59,733 nucleotides of DNA from Bacteroidia bacterium (GTDB taxonomy: Bacteria > Bacteroidota > Bacteroidia > B-17B0 > Aurantibacillaceae): assembly GCA_021740825.1 (NCBI GenBank), contig JAIOZA010000018.1:1-59733 (forward strand), given 5' to 3'. Below, piece after piece: positions 1 to 13,600 of the stretch (position 1 is the first letter of the stretch; each line of letters opens with the position of its first letter). The notes below the pieces were generated by a model, which did not search any database, was not told the DNA's origin, and was given only the letters and a program-made list of their open reading frames with translations. The position numbers and the translations under genes are program-made.

Positions 1-51
1 ACTTTAATTGTATTTTTCATTTAGAGAACGTACTTTTGAGAACATAACTTA

Positions 52-138
52 GGAGAGGTGTCAGAGCGGTCGAACGAGCAAGCCTGGAAAGTTTGTATAC
101 GGGTAACTGTATCGCGGGTTCGAATCCCGCCCTCTCCG
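52..138 (+). tRNA. tRNA-Ser (anticodon GGA)
   Basis: An 87-nt class II tRNA with a long variable arm. The acceptor strands GGAGAGG (52-58) and CCTCTCC (131-137) pair perfectly and the discriminator is G138. The anticodon loop CTGGAAA sits between the stem arms CAAGC and GTTTG, which puts anticodon GGA at 86-88. The T-arm carries GGTTCGAATCC. CCA is not encoded. It closely resembles other bacterial tRNA-Ser(GGA) genes. Confidence 0.96.
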
Positions 139-139
139 C

Positions 140-178
140 AAATCTCAAATTCGCAATTTATTTCGAATTTGCGATTTT
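140..178 (+). terminator. hairpin terminator after tRNA-Ser
   Basis: An inverted repeat starts 2 nt after the tRNA: an 8-bp stem CAAATTCG/CGAATTTG with a 10-nt loop, then one mismatch and five more pairs (AAATC/GATTT), ending in TTTT. The left arm is shared with a second site at 16645-16660. The rest of 179-346 shows no gene. Confidence 0.6.
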
Positions 179-346
179 AATTAGTTTCATCTAATTATAT
201 ACTTATTAAAAATAATTTGACTCCATTGATTATGCTCGTGATTCACTAATCGGCAAGTATTCAATAAACTATCTCAATACCAAACACATTGACTTTATAA
301 TAAAACCATTGATAGTAAACTGCTTTTTATTTTTAGCCCCAATTGA

Positions 347-1360
347 TTAAAATGATGAAATTGACTTAAGCAAAGACTGGCCTTTTTTTCCGCTAACTTG
401 CAAGGTAAGTTCAAAACCACCACGATTTTTGGAATATGCTTTTAAATAAGAAGTATTTATATCATAACTCATTCTTAAATTATAATTTTCGTACCGTAAT
501 CCTAATTGTAAAAGCATAGCATCTTTTACACGATAATTTAAACCAAAAATTAAGTCGCAATTTGTGTTATTTTTTTCCATCTTTATTTTATAATAAGTTA
601 ATGCGCCAATATTGCATTCCCAAGCGCGAGCTTGATTCATATACAAAATCATTGGAGTTACTTTCCAATCTTTATTAATAATAAAATCACTACCAACTTG
701 CAAATTAAATCTCATCGGTAATTTACTATATGTACCCGCCATGTTTTCCTTTGGTAAATTCAAATGAAAAATAGAAAAGCCGATAAATGGCGCATACTTT
801 ACATTTGATTCTTTATATTTATAAAAAACACCCAGGTTTGCATCAAAATTTAATCGGCTACTTTTTTGCAGCGCTTCCCCACTAGCAATATTTGAATTAA
901 GCTCTCCTGTGGAATTATCATATTGACTTTCAAATAACATATTCGTGTTGTAATTATATGTTTTATAAAACAATCCCGTTTGTAAACCCACATTTAATAA
1001 ATGTGGGGATGTTTTTGGATCGGTAATAAAATAGGAGCCGGACAATTGAAAATTTAGCGTATTAAAATTCAAAACACCAGAACGATTATTTAATAAATAG
1101 CAACCAAGTCCAAATCTTTTATAGGGCATGTCATAGCCAACGCCATAAGTTCTGTAAGGCTTATTAGGAAGCGTTTTCCATTGTGTTCTGCAAACACTAT
1201 ACATTCTATAATCCCACTTTTCGCCTAAATAATTGGCTGTTAATGCTGGATTTTGATACATCGAAAACGCATCGTATTGCGTTAAATGAAAATCTTGAGC
1301 TTTACTTTTTGTATTAAAAAATAAGCATGCAATTAGCAATATAAATAGTTTAGTTTTCAT
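347..1360 (-). CDS. PorP/SprF family type IX secretion system membrane protein
   Basis: An outer-membrane beta-barrel protein of the PorP/SprF family, recognised from the N-terminal signature after the signal peptide (QDFHLTQYDAF, then YQNPALTANY), the many aromatic beta-strand segments, and the C-terminal half with repeated LQLGLRYE-type strands. The family works with T9SS substrates that carry type B C-terminal domains, as SprF does for the SprB adhesin. The reading frame opens at 1417, but the internal ATG at 1360 immediately precedes a good signal peptide (MKTKLFILLIACLFF, ending in KAQ), so I use it; that gives 337 residues. It lies just downstream of the giant adhesin gene (stop at 1424) and is probably cotranscribed with it. 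The neighbour strongly suggests that it helps export or anchor the giant protein. Confidence 0.88.
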   Translation of the reverse strand: MKTKLFILLIACLFFNTKSKAQDFHLTQYDAFSMYQNPALTANYLGEKWDYRMYSVCRTQWKTLPNKPYRTYGVGYDMPYKRFGLGCYLLNNRSGVLNFNTLNFQLSGSYFITDPKTSPHLLNVGLQTGLFYKTYNYNTNMLFESQYDNSTGELNSNIASGEALQKSSRLNFDANLGVFYKYKESNVKYAPFIGFSIFHLNLPKENMAGTYSKLPMRFNLQVGSDFIINKDWKVTPMILYMNQARAWECNIGALTYYKIKMEKNNTNCDLIFGLNYRVKDAMLLQLGLRYENYNLRMSYDINTSYLKAYSKNRGGFELTLQVSGKKGQSLLKSISSF

Positions 1361-1423
1361 AGTCATTAATTTTTTTGAGTGTAGCATAATCGTTGTTATT
1401 GATTGAAATGTTTTCATTTATTA

Positions 1424-1690
1424 CTATTTGATTATGTTTACTTCTCCTTTTAAATTTAAATTATCCCCTAATAGAATTTTACCATTGAATACATAGATAT
1501 AAGTTCCTGCTGGTTGAATAATTCCTTTATAGGTTCCATCCCATTTTTCACCTTGCGAATTACTTATAAATATTTGATTCCCCCATTCGTTAAATACCCT
1601 CAACTCATACTCAACAAATGGTCCTCCAAGTACTGAAAATCCATCATTTAATCCATCTCCATTTGGAGTAAATGCTGTTGGAATTGTATA
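1424..1690 (-). other. CHU_C / type B T9SS C-terminal domain of the giant protein
   Basis: The last roughly 85 codons encode the gliding-motility-associated C-terminal domain (TIGR04131-like). It starts with IPTAFTPNGDGLNDGF, continues with a strand containing VFNEWGNQIF and WDGTYKG, and ends with the PAGTYIYVF strand. In other Bacteroidota this domain directs T9SS export that depends on a PorP/SprF partner. Confidence 0.9.
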
Positions 1691-4600
1691 TCCTGAGGTA
1701 TTTATGTCAAATAAATAACTTACGGTATCTATACATCCCGCTTCGTTAGCAACAATTAATGTAACTGAATAAGTTCCTGGTGAAGAGAAGGCATGTTGTG
1801 GATTTGCAATTGTTTCTATCGCACTTCCATCTGCAAAAGTCCATTGGTAATTCGATGCGCCAGTAGATTGATTTGTAAAAGAAATCATTTCATTAACATT
1901 ATAATTTCCTCCTGTAGGAATAAATGCAGCTAATACAGATTGTGATAAATTGACTACGGATGATACAGTATCTTTGCAACCATTGGAAGTTGAAACTTCT
2001 AGAATAACAGTATAAGTTCCAGTTGTTGAGTAAGTGTGAGTTGGATTTTGAATAATAGAGGTATTATTATCACCAAAATTCCAATTCCACGAATTAATTG
2101 TACCTCCATCAACCAAGGATGTATCATTAAAATTAACTGATAGGAGCCCACAATTTGATTGAAATTTAAATCCTGCTATTGGTGCTGGATTAATAGTTAT
2201 AGTTTGCGAAAATGAAGCTGAACAGCCTGCATCTGATAAAGCAGTTAAGCTGACCGTATAAACTTTTGTGCTATCAAATAAATGAGCTGGATTTTGCGCG
2301 GTTGATGAATTACCATCTCCAAAATTCCAATCCCAAGAATTAATAACTCCCGGATTTATGGAGGAACCATTAATAAATCTTACGGAATCATTTGAACAAG
2401 CTGTGACAAAACTAAACGATGAAACTGGTGTTGGATTGACCAATAAAACTTTAGTGATAGAATCTGTACATCCGCTACTCGTATTTATTATTAAACTAAC
2501 AGAATAAGTTCCGCTTACAGAATAACTATCTGTTGGATTTTGGACAGCTGATGTGTTTCCGTTTCCAAAATCCCAACTCCATGAAACAATTGTTCCAACG
2601 CTTACTTTGGAGCTATCTGTAAATGAAATTGTTTGTCCTGAACATAGATTTGAATAAACGAAATCTGTTATTGGTGTAACATTTCTTATAACAAACATTG
2701 TATCAGTAACAGCATTACAGAATCCATTTCCTGTTGTTGTTAAAACAAGTCTTAAAGTGTCTTCATCAGATATCGCAGGAATATACGTTCCGTTTAACGT
2801 GGAATCATTTGGATTAAATGTACCTGATCCATTTGTGGTCCAAACCGCTCCAGTTGGAACAGTATTAATACTGCCGACTAGATTGATTGGGACTAAGCTG
2901 CCGCATAAAACTAAATCTGCTCCTGCGCTAACTGTTGGAGATGGGGTGATGGTAAGCACTAATGAATCTGCCGCTGGAGCACAAGCATTAATTGGCGTTA
3001 AGGTTATAATTACATTTCCACTTGCAATATCGGCAGCACTTGGAATGTAAGAAGGGTTCATTGTAGTGTCATTTGGAGTAAATAGACCACTTCCATTTGA
3101 TGTCCATTGCCCTTCACCTGTTCCGCCGTTTATTGTTCCTGATAAGACAGATGAAATATTATTAGCGCATACAATTGCATCATTCCCAACAAATGCAAAT
3201 GCTGGAGTAGTAACATTTACTTTAATAGAGTCGGTAGTAACACCACATCCCGTATTATGAGTAGCTGTTAAATATAATGTTACAATACCTGCTGTAGAAT
3301 CCGCGGTGCTTAATTGATAAATTCCATTTAATGTCGAATCATTAGGTAGGAATATTCCGCTTCCAGCAGTTGTCCAAATACCAGTTGTACTTCCATTTGT
3401 AACATTACCATTTAATTGTATTGTATTTGTTGAAGCACATATCGAAATATTTGATCCGGCATTTACAATTGGTTTTGGATTAATAGTAATTATTAAAGAA
3501 TCGGCTAAAAGTTGACAGCCAGATGTAGGTGTTAATTTTATGACGACACTTCCATTAGCAACATCCACTGCACTTGGAACATAGGTCGCATTTAATGATG
3601 TATTATTTGGATTGAATACACCAGTTCCATTTGATGTCCATTGTGCTTGAGAGCCTCCAATAATAATTCCAATTAATGCCAATGAATCTGAAGAACATAT
3701 TGTAGTATCGTTACCAACTAATGCCGATGTAGAATTAGAAATAAATATTTTAACAGTATCTGTTGCCGCACTACAAATGCCGTTGTTAGTTGATGTTAGA
3801 ACTAATTCTACACTTCCTGCTAAAGAGTCTGCTGTACTAACAGTATAAATACTATTTAACGTCGTCGCATTTGGAGAGAAACTTCCAGAACCTAAAGTAG
3901 TCCAAATGCCAGCTGCAGCGCCACCAAAAATATTACCATTTAATGTAACAGTTGAAGTGGTCGAACAAATAGTTTGATCTGTTCCTGCATCTACAATTGG
4001 TTTTGGATTAATTGTAAGAACTAATGAGTCGGCGGTAAGCTGACAACCAGATGTAGGCGTTAACTTTATAACAACTATTCCACTCGTAATATCAATTGCA
4101 CTTGGAACATACGTCGCATTTAAAGTTGTATTACTTGGATTGAATACACCAGTTCCATTTGACGTCCATTGTGCTTGCGATCCTCCAACAATAATTCCAT
4201 TTAATGCCAATGAATCTGAAGAACATATTGTAGTATCGTTACCAACTAAAGCCGATGTTGAATTAGAAATAAATATTTTAACAGTATCTGTTGCCGCACT
4301 ACAAATTCCGTTGTTAGTTGATGTTAAAACTAATTCTACACTTCCTGCTAAAGAGTCTGCTGTACTAACAGTATAAATACTATTTAAAGTAGTTGCATTT
4401 GGAAAGAAACTTCCAGATCCTAGCGTAGTCCAAATGCCACTTGTAGTTCCACCAGAAATGTTACCATTTAACGAAACAGTTGAAGTGGACGAACAAATAG
4501 TTTGATCTGTTCCAGCATTTACAATTGGTTTAGGATTAATCGTAATAACTAATGAATCCGCTTTAGGTAAACAACTATTGATTGGGGTTAATTTAATTGT

Positions 4601-7600
4601 AATATTTCCAGCAGCAATATCGGCAGCGCTTAAACTATAAGTTGCTGTTAAAGATGCTGACGATGGAGCAAAAGATCCAGTTCCATTACTAGTCCATTGG
4701 CCAGCGCCTGTGCCACCAAAAATTACTCCAGATAAATTGATAATACTGCTGGTTGAGCAAACCGTTGTATCATTTCCAGCACTTGCAATTCCTGCTGGTG
4801 TAATTGTAACCAATAAGGTATCTGACACTTGATTACAAAGCCCATTATTAGTTGAAGATAAAACTAATTTCACGCTTCCTGCAGTTGTATCAGCTGTACT
4901 CAAAGTATACGTTGCATTTAATGCAGTAGTCGAATTAAACGTCCCACTTCCTAATGTTGACCATATTCCAGAATTTGACGAACCGGTAATGGTTCCATTG
5001 AGATTTACAGTCATTATTCCTTGACATACAAATTGATTAGCGCCTGCGTTTACAAATGGTACTTGCTGAATGTTGATAATCATCGTATCCTTTGCTGCAC
5101 TGCAATCTCCGTTACCGGTTGATGAAGCAACTATTTTTACTTGACCATTAGTAATATCACCTGCGCCAATACTATAGGTTGTTGTTGCTGAAGATGCAGA
5201 ACTAAACGTTCCATCACCTAATGTAGACCATTGTAATCCCGATGCAATAGTTACTTGACCAGTTAATGATACAGTATTGCTGGTAGAACAAATGGTTTGA
5301 TCTGACCCGGCATTAATAGATGGACCTGGATTAATAGTTAAAGTTAAATTATCTGTTGCAGCTAAACATCCACCATTATTAGTTGATGTTAATGTTAATA
5401 ACACTTGATGAGCTGTTGTGTCAGCAGCACTTGGTACATAGGTGGCAGTTAATGTATTACTGCTAGGAGTAAATGAACCTGTTCCAGATGTTGTCCAAAT
5501 ACCAGTGCCAGCACCACCTGTAATAACACCATTTAATACCAAATTATTATTAGCACAGATGGCTGTATCATTACCCGCCAATGCAACCGGAGGAGGAGTG
5601 ATAGTTAATTTTAATGAATCTATTGTTGCATTACAATTACCATTATTTGTTGATGTTAAAATTAAATATACCGAACCACTTGTGATGTCTGTAGCACTTG
5701 GAGTATAATTCCCACTTAAGGTCACATTATCTGGACTAAAAGTTCCGCTACCATTTGTTGACCAAATACCAGAAGAAGTTACGCCACTAACAGAACCATT
5801 GTAGTTTGCTGTGGAGTTATTAGAGCAAACAGATATATTTGCACCAGCAAATACAAATGGAGCAGGTGTAATTGTTATAGCAATATTATCAGTAACAACG
5901 ACACAACCACTTGTCGAAGATAATGTTAGTATTACAACTCCTGAAGCTGTATCAGCAGCACTTGCTATATAAGATGCATTTAAAGTTGTGGCGTTTGGAT
6001 TAAATGATCCAGTTCCTGAACTTGTCCAGATGCCTGTTGAACCACCACCAGTAATTGTTCCAATTAAAGTAACTAATGAATTATTAGCACACACAGTTTG
6101 CGTAGTTCCTGCATTTACGGTAGGAATATCTGAGAATGAAATTTTTACAGTGTCGCTAATAGCCGCACAACCGCCGTTATTTGCAGAAGTTAAAACTAAT
6201 TTTACACTTCCTGCTGCAGTGTCGGCAGAACTAGGAATATAAGTTGAGTTCAATGTCGTTGCATTTGGATTAAATGTTCCGGTCCCTAATGTCGTCCAAA
6301 CTCCACTATTTGATGGAGAAACTGTTCCACTTAGCAAAGCGTTAGGGTTTGCTTTACAAGTAATTTGATCTACACCCGCATTAACAATTGGCGCATCTGT
6401 AATTACAATAGAAACTTGTGAAGATGTTGCAAAACATTGGCCATTGCTGGTACTTGCTAATGTAAATGTTACTAGTCCAGCGGCCGTATCTGCAGAACTT
6501 GGTATGTAAGTAGTAATTAAAGTAGTAGCATTTGGATTAAATATTCCTGATCCTGATGCTGTCCAAACTCCAGTTGAACTTCCACCATAAACAATACCAT
6601 TTAAATTTATATTGGCGTTATTAGCACACACTGCAAAACTTGAGCCTGCAATTGCTACAGGAGCATCTGTAATTGTGATTGAAACTGAAGATGCAGATAC
6701 AGGGCAAGCACCATTGTTTGTTGAAGATATGGTTAAAACAAAACTACCTGCAGAAGTATCGGCACTACTTGGTATATAGTTAGTAGTTAATGATGAAGCA
6801 ATTGGATTAAATGTGCCACTTCCCGAACTTGTCCATAGTCCAGTTGAAGAACCACCACTAACAGTTCCTGTTAGCGCCACCGTTCCATTATTTGCGCATA
6901 CAGTTTGGTTAAATCCTGCACCAGCAATTGAGGGGATATTTACAGTTACACTATTAATAGCTACTGAACTCGTACATCCATTTTTTGTGACTGTCACCGA
7001 ATAAGTTCCTTGTTCAGCGGTTGTGATATTTGGTATAGTTGTAGTCTGTGTAGATGATGTAAATCCATTTGGACCAGACCAACTAAAGCTTCCTCCTGCA
7101 ATAAATGTTGCGGATAGGTTTAAATTATTTCCTAAACATAAAGGAGAATTGCTTGTGATTGTTGGAGTGTTAGGTTTTTGATTTACGGTTACAGTAATCA
7201 CTGCAGGTGTGCTAGCACAGCCATTATTGGCAATAACAGTATATGTGCCACTCGCTAAAGTTGTGGTATTTGCAATAAATGGATTTTGTATTGTTGATGT
7301 AAATCCATTTGGACCGAACCAAGAATAAGTTGCACCTCCAACACTTAAAGCAGATAAAAATAATGTGTCTCCCGAACATAAAGGACTATTTGAACTCAAG
7401 GTTGGAGAAGGTGCCGCATTATTAATTGCTACATCAACAGTCCCAGTTGAACTAGCACATCCATTAACAATTAACGATAATGAATAAGTTCCTGCTTGAA
7501 CAGTACTCGCATTTGTAATTGATGGAGATTGAACTGATGAAGTGTAGGAATTAGGTCCACTCCAATTATAAGTAGCTCCCGTAATACTATTAGTTGTTAA

Positions 7601-10600
7601 ACTAAAGGTTTGTCCAACACAAACTGGAGCATTAGAACTAACGGTTGGAGTAGTTGGTATAGAATTTATAATAACTGTTGTGGTGCCAATAGAACTGGTA
7701 CATCCATTAGTAGTAGCGGAAACTGAATACGTGCCTCCTTGGGCCAATGCTACCGCTGTTATAGTTGGATTTTGTATTGCACTTGTAAATCCACCTGGGC
7801 CTGTCCAACCGTAGGTTGTTTCTGATCCACTTGCCGTTAAATTTAAATCATTGCCAACGCATAAAGGGCCATTATTAGTTAAGCTTGGTGTTAGAGGCGT
7901 GTTTATAATAGTAACTGAAGTGACAGCTGCGGTTGCACTTGAACAACCAGCGACTATTACTGTTAATGAATAAGTTCCTGCTTGAACAGTAATCGCATTT
8001 GTAATTGTTGGAGATTGAACGGAAGAAGTATAAGTAGCGGGGCCGCTCCAAATATAGGTAGCTCCAAAAACAGGAGTTACCGTTAAATTAAAAGATTGAC
8101 CTGTACACACTGGACTATTATTTCCGATAGCTGGTGCAGAAGGTATTGGATTTATAACAATTGCTACAGTCCTAGTAGCACTTATACAACCATTAGCTGC
8201 TGCTACCACAGAGTATACACCCGCATTTGATAAACTAACTGGAGTTATGGTAGGATTTTGAACAGAAGCAGTAAAAGAACTTGGGCCACTCCATAAATAG
8301 GTAGTGCCCGTATTACTTGCACTAAGATTTAATGACCCTCCTTCACAAAGTGGACTATTACTAGAAATAACAGGAGCGCTTGGTTTTGGAGTAACGCTAA
8401 CACTAATTGTGGCTGGAACACTTGAACAACCATTATTAGCAATTACAGTATACGTGCCATTTGCAGCTAAAGTAGCATTTGGGATAAAAGGATTTTGCAA
8501 CGATGATGTAAATCCGTTAGGGCCAGTCCATGAGTAAGTTGAACCGAATGCACTATTAGCAAATAAGAATAACGTGTCGTTTAAACATGCTGGACTAGAA
8601 GTAGCTGTAGGTGTTGTAGGAGCTGTATTTACAGCTATATCCAAGGTGTTTATTAAACTTGAACATCCATTAACAATTAACGATAATGAATAAGTCCCTG
8701 CTTGAACTGTACTTGCATTTGTAATTACCGGAGATTGAACGGATGAAGTGTATGAATTAGGTCCACTCCAATTATAAGTTGCTCCAGAAACACTGTTGGT
8801 AGTTAAACTGACGTTTTGACCAACACATACAGGAGCATTCGTACTAATGGTTGGAGTGCTTGGTATAGGATTGACAACTACAGTTGTTGTACCTGTGTTA
8901 CTTGTGCAACCATTTGATGTAGCAGTAACTGAATATATTCCGGAATTAGTTAATGAAACACTAGCTAGTGTTGGATTTTGATTAGCGTTTACAAATCCAC
9001 CTACACCCGTCCAACTATATGTTGTTGCAGATCCACTTGCCGTTAAACTTAATGTTGCGCCAACACATAATGGACCATTATTTGTTGTTGCTGGCGCACT
9101 AGGCGTTTGATTTACAATGACTGAAACCGTTTCCGTACCACTTGATCCACAGCCAGACACTGTAACAAAAACAGAATATGTTCCCGTGGCTAAAGTACTA
9201 GCATTTGTTACTGTAGGATTTTGAAGTGCTGACGAAAAACTATTTGGGCCTGACCAACTATAAGTTGCTGCTGTTACCGGAGCAACTGATAAACTTAATG
9301 TATTTGTTGAACATAAAGGAGAATTAGAAGAAACTGTTAATGTTGCTGGAGGTGGCGGATTTACAACAACTGTTGTAGTTTTAACCGGACCTATACAACC
9401 ACCTAAATTGGCAGTTACACTATACACTCCCGAACCAATTAATGGAATATTGGTTATGGTTGGGTTTTGAACTGCAGATGTGAAACTATTTGGTCCCGAC
9501 CAATTATATGTTACACCAGCAATGAAACTGGCGGTTAAATTTAATGTACCATTGACACAAATAGGACCATTATTGGTTAAAGTTGCAATAACTGGAAGAG
9601 GGCTAACAGAAACCGTTGTAACAATTGGTGTGCCTGCGCAACCTGCTGCTGCTGGAGTAATTGTATAAATAATAGTTCCGACACTTGCAGAAGTTGCGGT
9701 AATTGTTTGAGCAATTAATGTTCCTGAACCTGCTGTCGCACCTGCTGCATTTGTTTGAGACGCTGTCCATGAATAGCTTGTGCTAATAACATTAGATGAT
9801 AAAGTTAATGAAGTTGTTGAACCAGTGCACAATCCTTGCGAAGTTGGCGCAATCGTTAGACTTGGTATTGGGTTGACAGAAACAGTTACTATAATAGGAA
9901 TTCCTGAGCATCCGTTAGCTGATGGTGTAACAGTGTATACAGCAGTTCCTTGAGTTGATCCCGTCGCGGTTAAGCTTTGCGCAATTAATGTTCCTGAGCC
10001 AGCTGTTGCGCCACTAACATTCGTTTGGTTAGCTGTCCACGAATAAGTAGTTCCGGCAGTAGTACTACTTAATGTAATAGTAGTTGTGTTTCCAGAACAT
10101 AATATTTGTGAACTTGGAGTAGCTACAACGGTTGGCGTAGGATTTATGGTTATTGCTGCTACACTACTCAAACCTGAACATGTTCCAATACCTGGCGTAA
10201 TTGTATAATTTACTGTTCCTGAACCAATTCCAGTAGCATTAAGCGATTGAGTAATGACACTTCCATTTCCAGAAGAAGCACCGCTTGCATTTAATTGGTT
10301 AGATGTCCAAGAATAAGTAGTTCCAGCTACATCACTACTTAAAGAAATTGTAGCTGTATTTCCTGAACAAATAGTTTGTGCAGCAGGTGTTATTGTTAAA
10401 GTTGGAGTAGGATTAATAGTTAGTGTTAAGGTGTTTGTTGCTCCTATACATGATCCTATGCCAGAAGTTGGAGTAGCAGTATATAGTATAGTTTCTGTGT
10501 TTCCTGAAGAACTAATAATAGTATTATTTATGGCTGCTGTCGTTTGAGTAGTTATACTTTCTCCTATAGTGTTTAGATTATTAGATGCCACCCACGTATA

Positions 10601-13600
10601 AGTAGAGAGGACATTACTAGACAATGGTAAAATAACATTTCCACCACTACAAATAGTGGCAGAGGTCACTGATGTCAATGTTGGAACAACATTAATAGTT
10701 ACACTAACAGCTTGCGGACTACCTAAACAACCTCCAGTAGATGAATTAGGTGTAACTGTATAAGTAACAATTTGCGAAGTAATAACGTTGTTAGTGATAG
10801 CATCAGAAATAGTTGAAGAAGATTGTGAAGTCGTGCTTTCACCAGTAGTATTAGTGTTATCAGAAGCAATCCAAGAATAAGTAGCAGGAATATTACTAGT
10901 TAAAGCAACACTAAAACTATTTCCACTGCAAATACTAGTAGAGTTAGTGCTCGTCATTACAGGAATAGGATTTACAGTTACCGAAACAGTTTGAGAAACG
11001 CCAGCACAACTTCCAGCGCTGGTTGTTGGAGTAACTGTATAAGTTACAACCTGAGCACTAGTTGTTGTATTCGTAATCACATTAGATAAAGTTGTAGCAG
11101 TTTGCGTCGTAATACTTTCTCCAGTAGTGTTAGCATTATTAGCAGCAATCCAAGTATAAGTGGATGCCACATTACTAGTTAAAGCAATGCTAAAAGAAGA
11201 TGCACTACAAGCAACAGCGGCGCTGGTATTAGTCATTACCGGAGTTGGATTTACTGTCACACTAACAGTTTGTGGAGCGCCCACACAACTACCAGCAGTA
11301 GTAGTAGGAGTCACAGTGTAGATAACAATTTGAGCACTGGTTGTAGTGTTTGTAATCGTATTATTAATAGAGTTAGTAGATTGAGTAGTTGTACTTTCAC
11401 CAGTAGTGTTGCCATTATCAGCGGCAATCCAAGTGTAAGCTGAAGCAACATTACTTGTTAAAGGAATCGTAATCGTACCCCCGCTACAAATCACACCAGC
11501 ATTAGTACTAGTCATAATTGGCGTTGGATTAACCGCTACAGTAACTACGGTAGTAGTACCACCACAACCATTAGAAGAAGGAGTAATTGTATACAAAGCA
11601 GTACCCGAACTAGTAGTTGTTGTAGAAAGAGTTTGAGCAATTAAAGTACCAGTAGAAGCAGAAGCACCAGTAACATTTGTTTCAGTAACCGTCCATGAAA
11701 ATGTTGTTCCAGCCACATTACTGGTTAAAGCAATACTACTTGCATTACCAGAACATAACGATTGAGAACCGGGAGTAGCAGTAACACTAGGAGTAGGACT
11801 AACAGATACGGTAACAACAACCGGAGTTCCATTACAACCATTAGCAGAAGGAGTAATTGTATAAACAGCTGTTCCTAAACTAGTACCAGTTGTGCTTAAT
11901 GTTTGAGCGATATTAGTACCAGAAGAAGCAGAAGCCCCACTAATACCAGTTTGAGTTACCGTCCAAGAATAGGTTGTGCCAGCTACACCACCAGTTAAAG
12001 CAATACTAGTTGTATTAGCAGAACATAAAGCTTGAGAACTAGGAGTAGCAGTTACAGTAGGAGCAGGATTTACAGTCACATTCACCGTTTGTGGTGTACC
12101 TAAACAACTACCGGCAGAAGAGGTAGGAGTTACAGTGTAGACAACAATTTGTGAAGTACTAACGTTATTAGTGATAGCATCACTTAAAGTAGCAGAAGAC
12201 TGCGTGGTTGTACTTTCACCAGTCGTGTTAGCATTATTAGCAGCCACCCAAGTGTAAGTAGAAGCCACGTTACTTGTTAAAGCAATACTAAAACTATTAC
12301 CACTACAAATAGCAGCAGAGTTAGTACTTGTCATTACCGGCTTAGGATTAACGTTTACGTTAATCACTTGAGACACACCGGCACAACTACCAGCACTGGT
12401 TGTTGGAGTAACCGTATAAGTTACAACCTGAGCACTAGTCGTTGTATTAGTAATCACATTAGATAAAGTGGTAGCCGTCTGAGTAGTAATACTCTCACCA
12501 GTAGTATTAGCATTATTAGCAGCAATCCATGTATAAGTAGAAGCCACATTACTCGTTAAAGCAATACTAAAAGAAGAACCACTACAAACAACAGCGGCGT
12601 CTGTATTAGTCATTACCGGAGTAGGATTTACGGTAACGCTAACTATTTGTGCAGCACCCACACAGCTACCACTTGTAGAAGTAGGAGTCACAGTGTAAAC
12701 AACAATTTGAGCACTGGTTGTATTGTTTGTAATCGTATTATTAATAGAGTTAGTAGATTGAATAGAAGTGCTTTCACCAGTCGTGTTACTATTATCAGCA
12801 GCAATCCAAGTGTAAGCCGAAGCAACATTACTGGTTAAAGGAATCGTAATAGCACCAGCACTACAAATCACACCAGAGTTTGTACTAGTTATAATTGGTG
12901 TTGGGTTTACTGAAACGGTCACTACAATCGGCGTTCCATTACAGCTGTTGGCTGTTGGTGTTATAGTATAAACTGCTGTTCCTATACTTGCGCCTGTTGT
13001 ACTTAATGTTTGGGTTATGTTTGTTCCTGTCGATGCTGTGGCTCCTGTAATTCCAGATTGGGTAACTGTCCATGAATACGTTGTGCCTGAAACTCCGCCT
13101 GTTAAAGCGATACTTGTTGCGTTTCCTGAACATAAGAATTGTGAACTTGGTGTTGCTGTTACACTCGGTGTTGGGTTTACTGAAACGGTGACTACAAATG
13201 GTGTTCCATTGCAACTATTCGCTGTTGGGGTTACAGTATAAACTGCTGTCCCTATACTTGCGCCTGTTGTATTGAGTGTTTGGGCTATGTTTGTTCCTGT
13301 CGATGCAGTGGCTCCTGTAATTCCAGATTGGGTAACTGTCCATGAATACGTTGTGCCTGAAACACCGCCTGTTAAAGCGATACTTGTTGCGTTTCCTGAA
13401 CATAAGGATTGTGAACTTGGAGTTGCTGTTACACTCGGTGTTGGGTTTACTGAAACGGTGACTACAAATGGTGTTCCATTGCAACTATTCGCTGTTGGGG
13501 TTATAGTATAAACTGCTGTCCCTATACTTGAGCTTGTTGTACTTAATATTTGGGCTATGTTTGTTCCTGTCGATGCTGTGGCTCCAGTTATTCCAGATTG

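Noticed and set aside
2757..3260. Plus-strand reading frames antisense to the giant gene
   Set aside because: Low-complexity translations from the complement of Thr/Ser/Gly-rich modules; no start context or homology.
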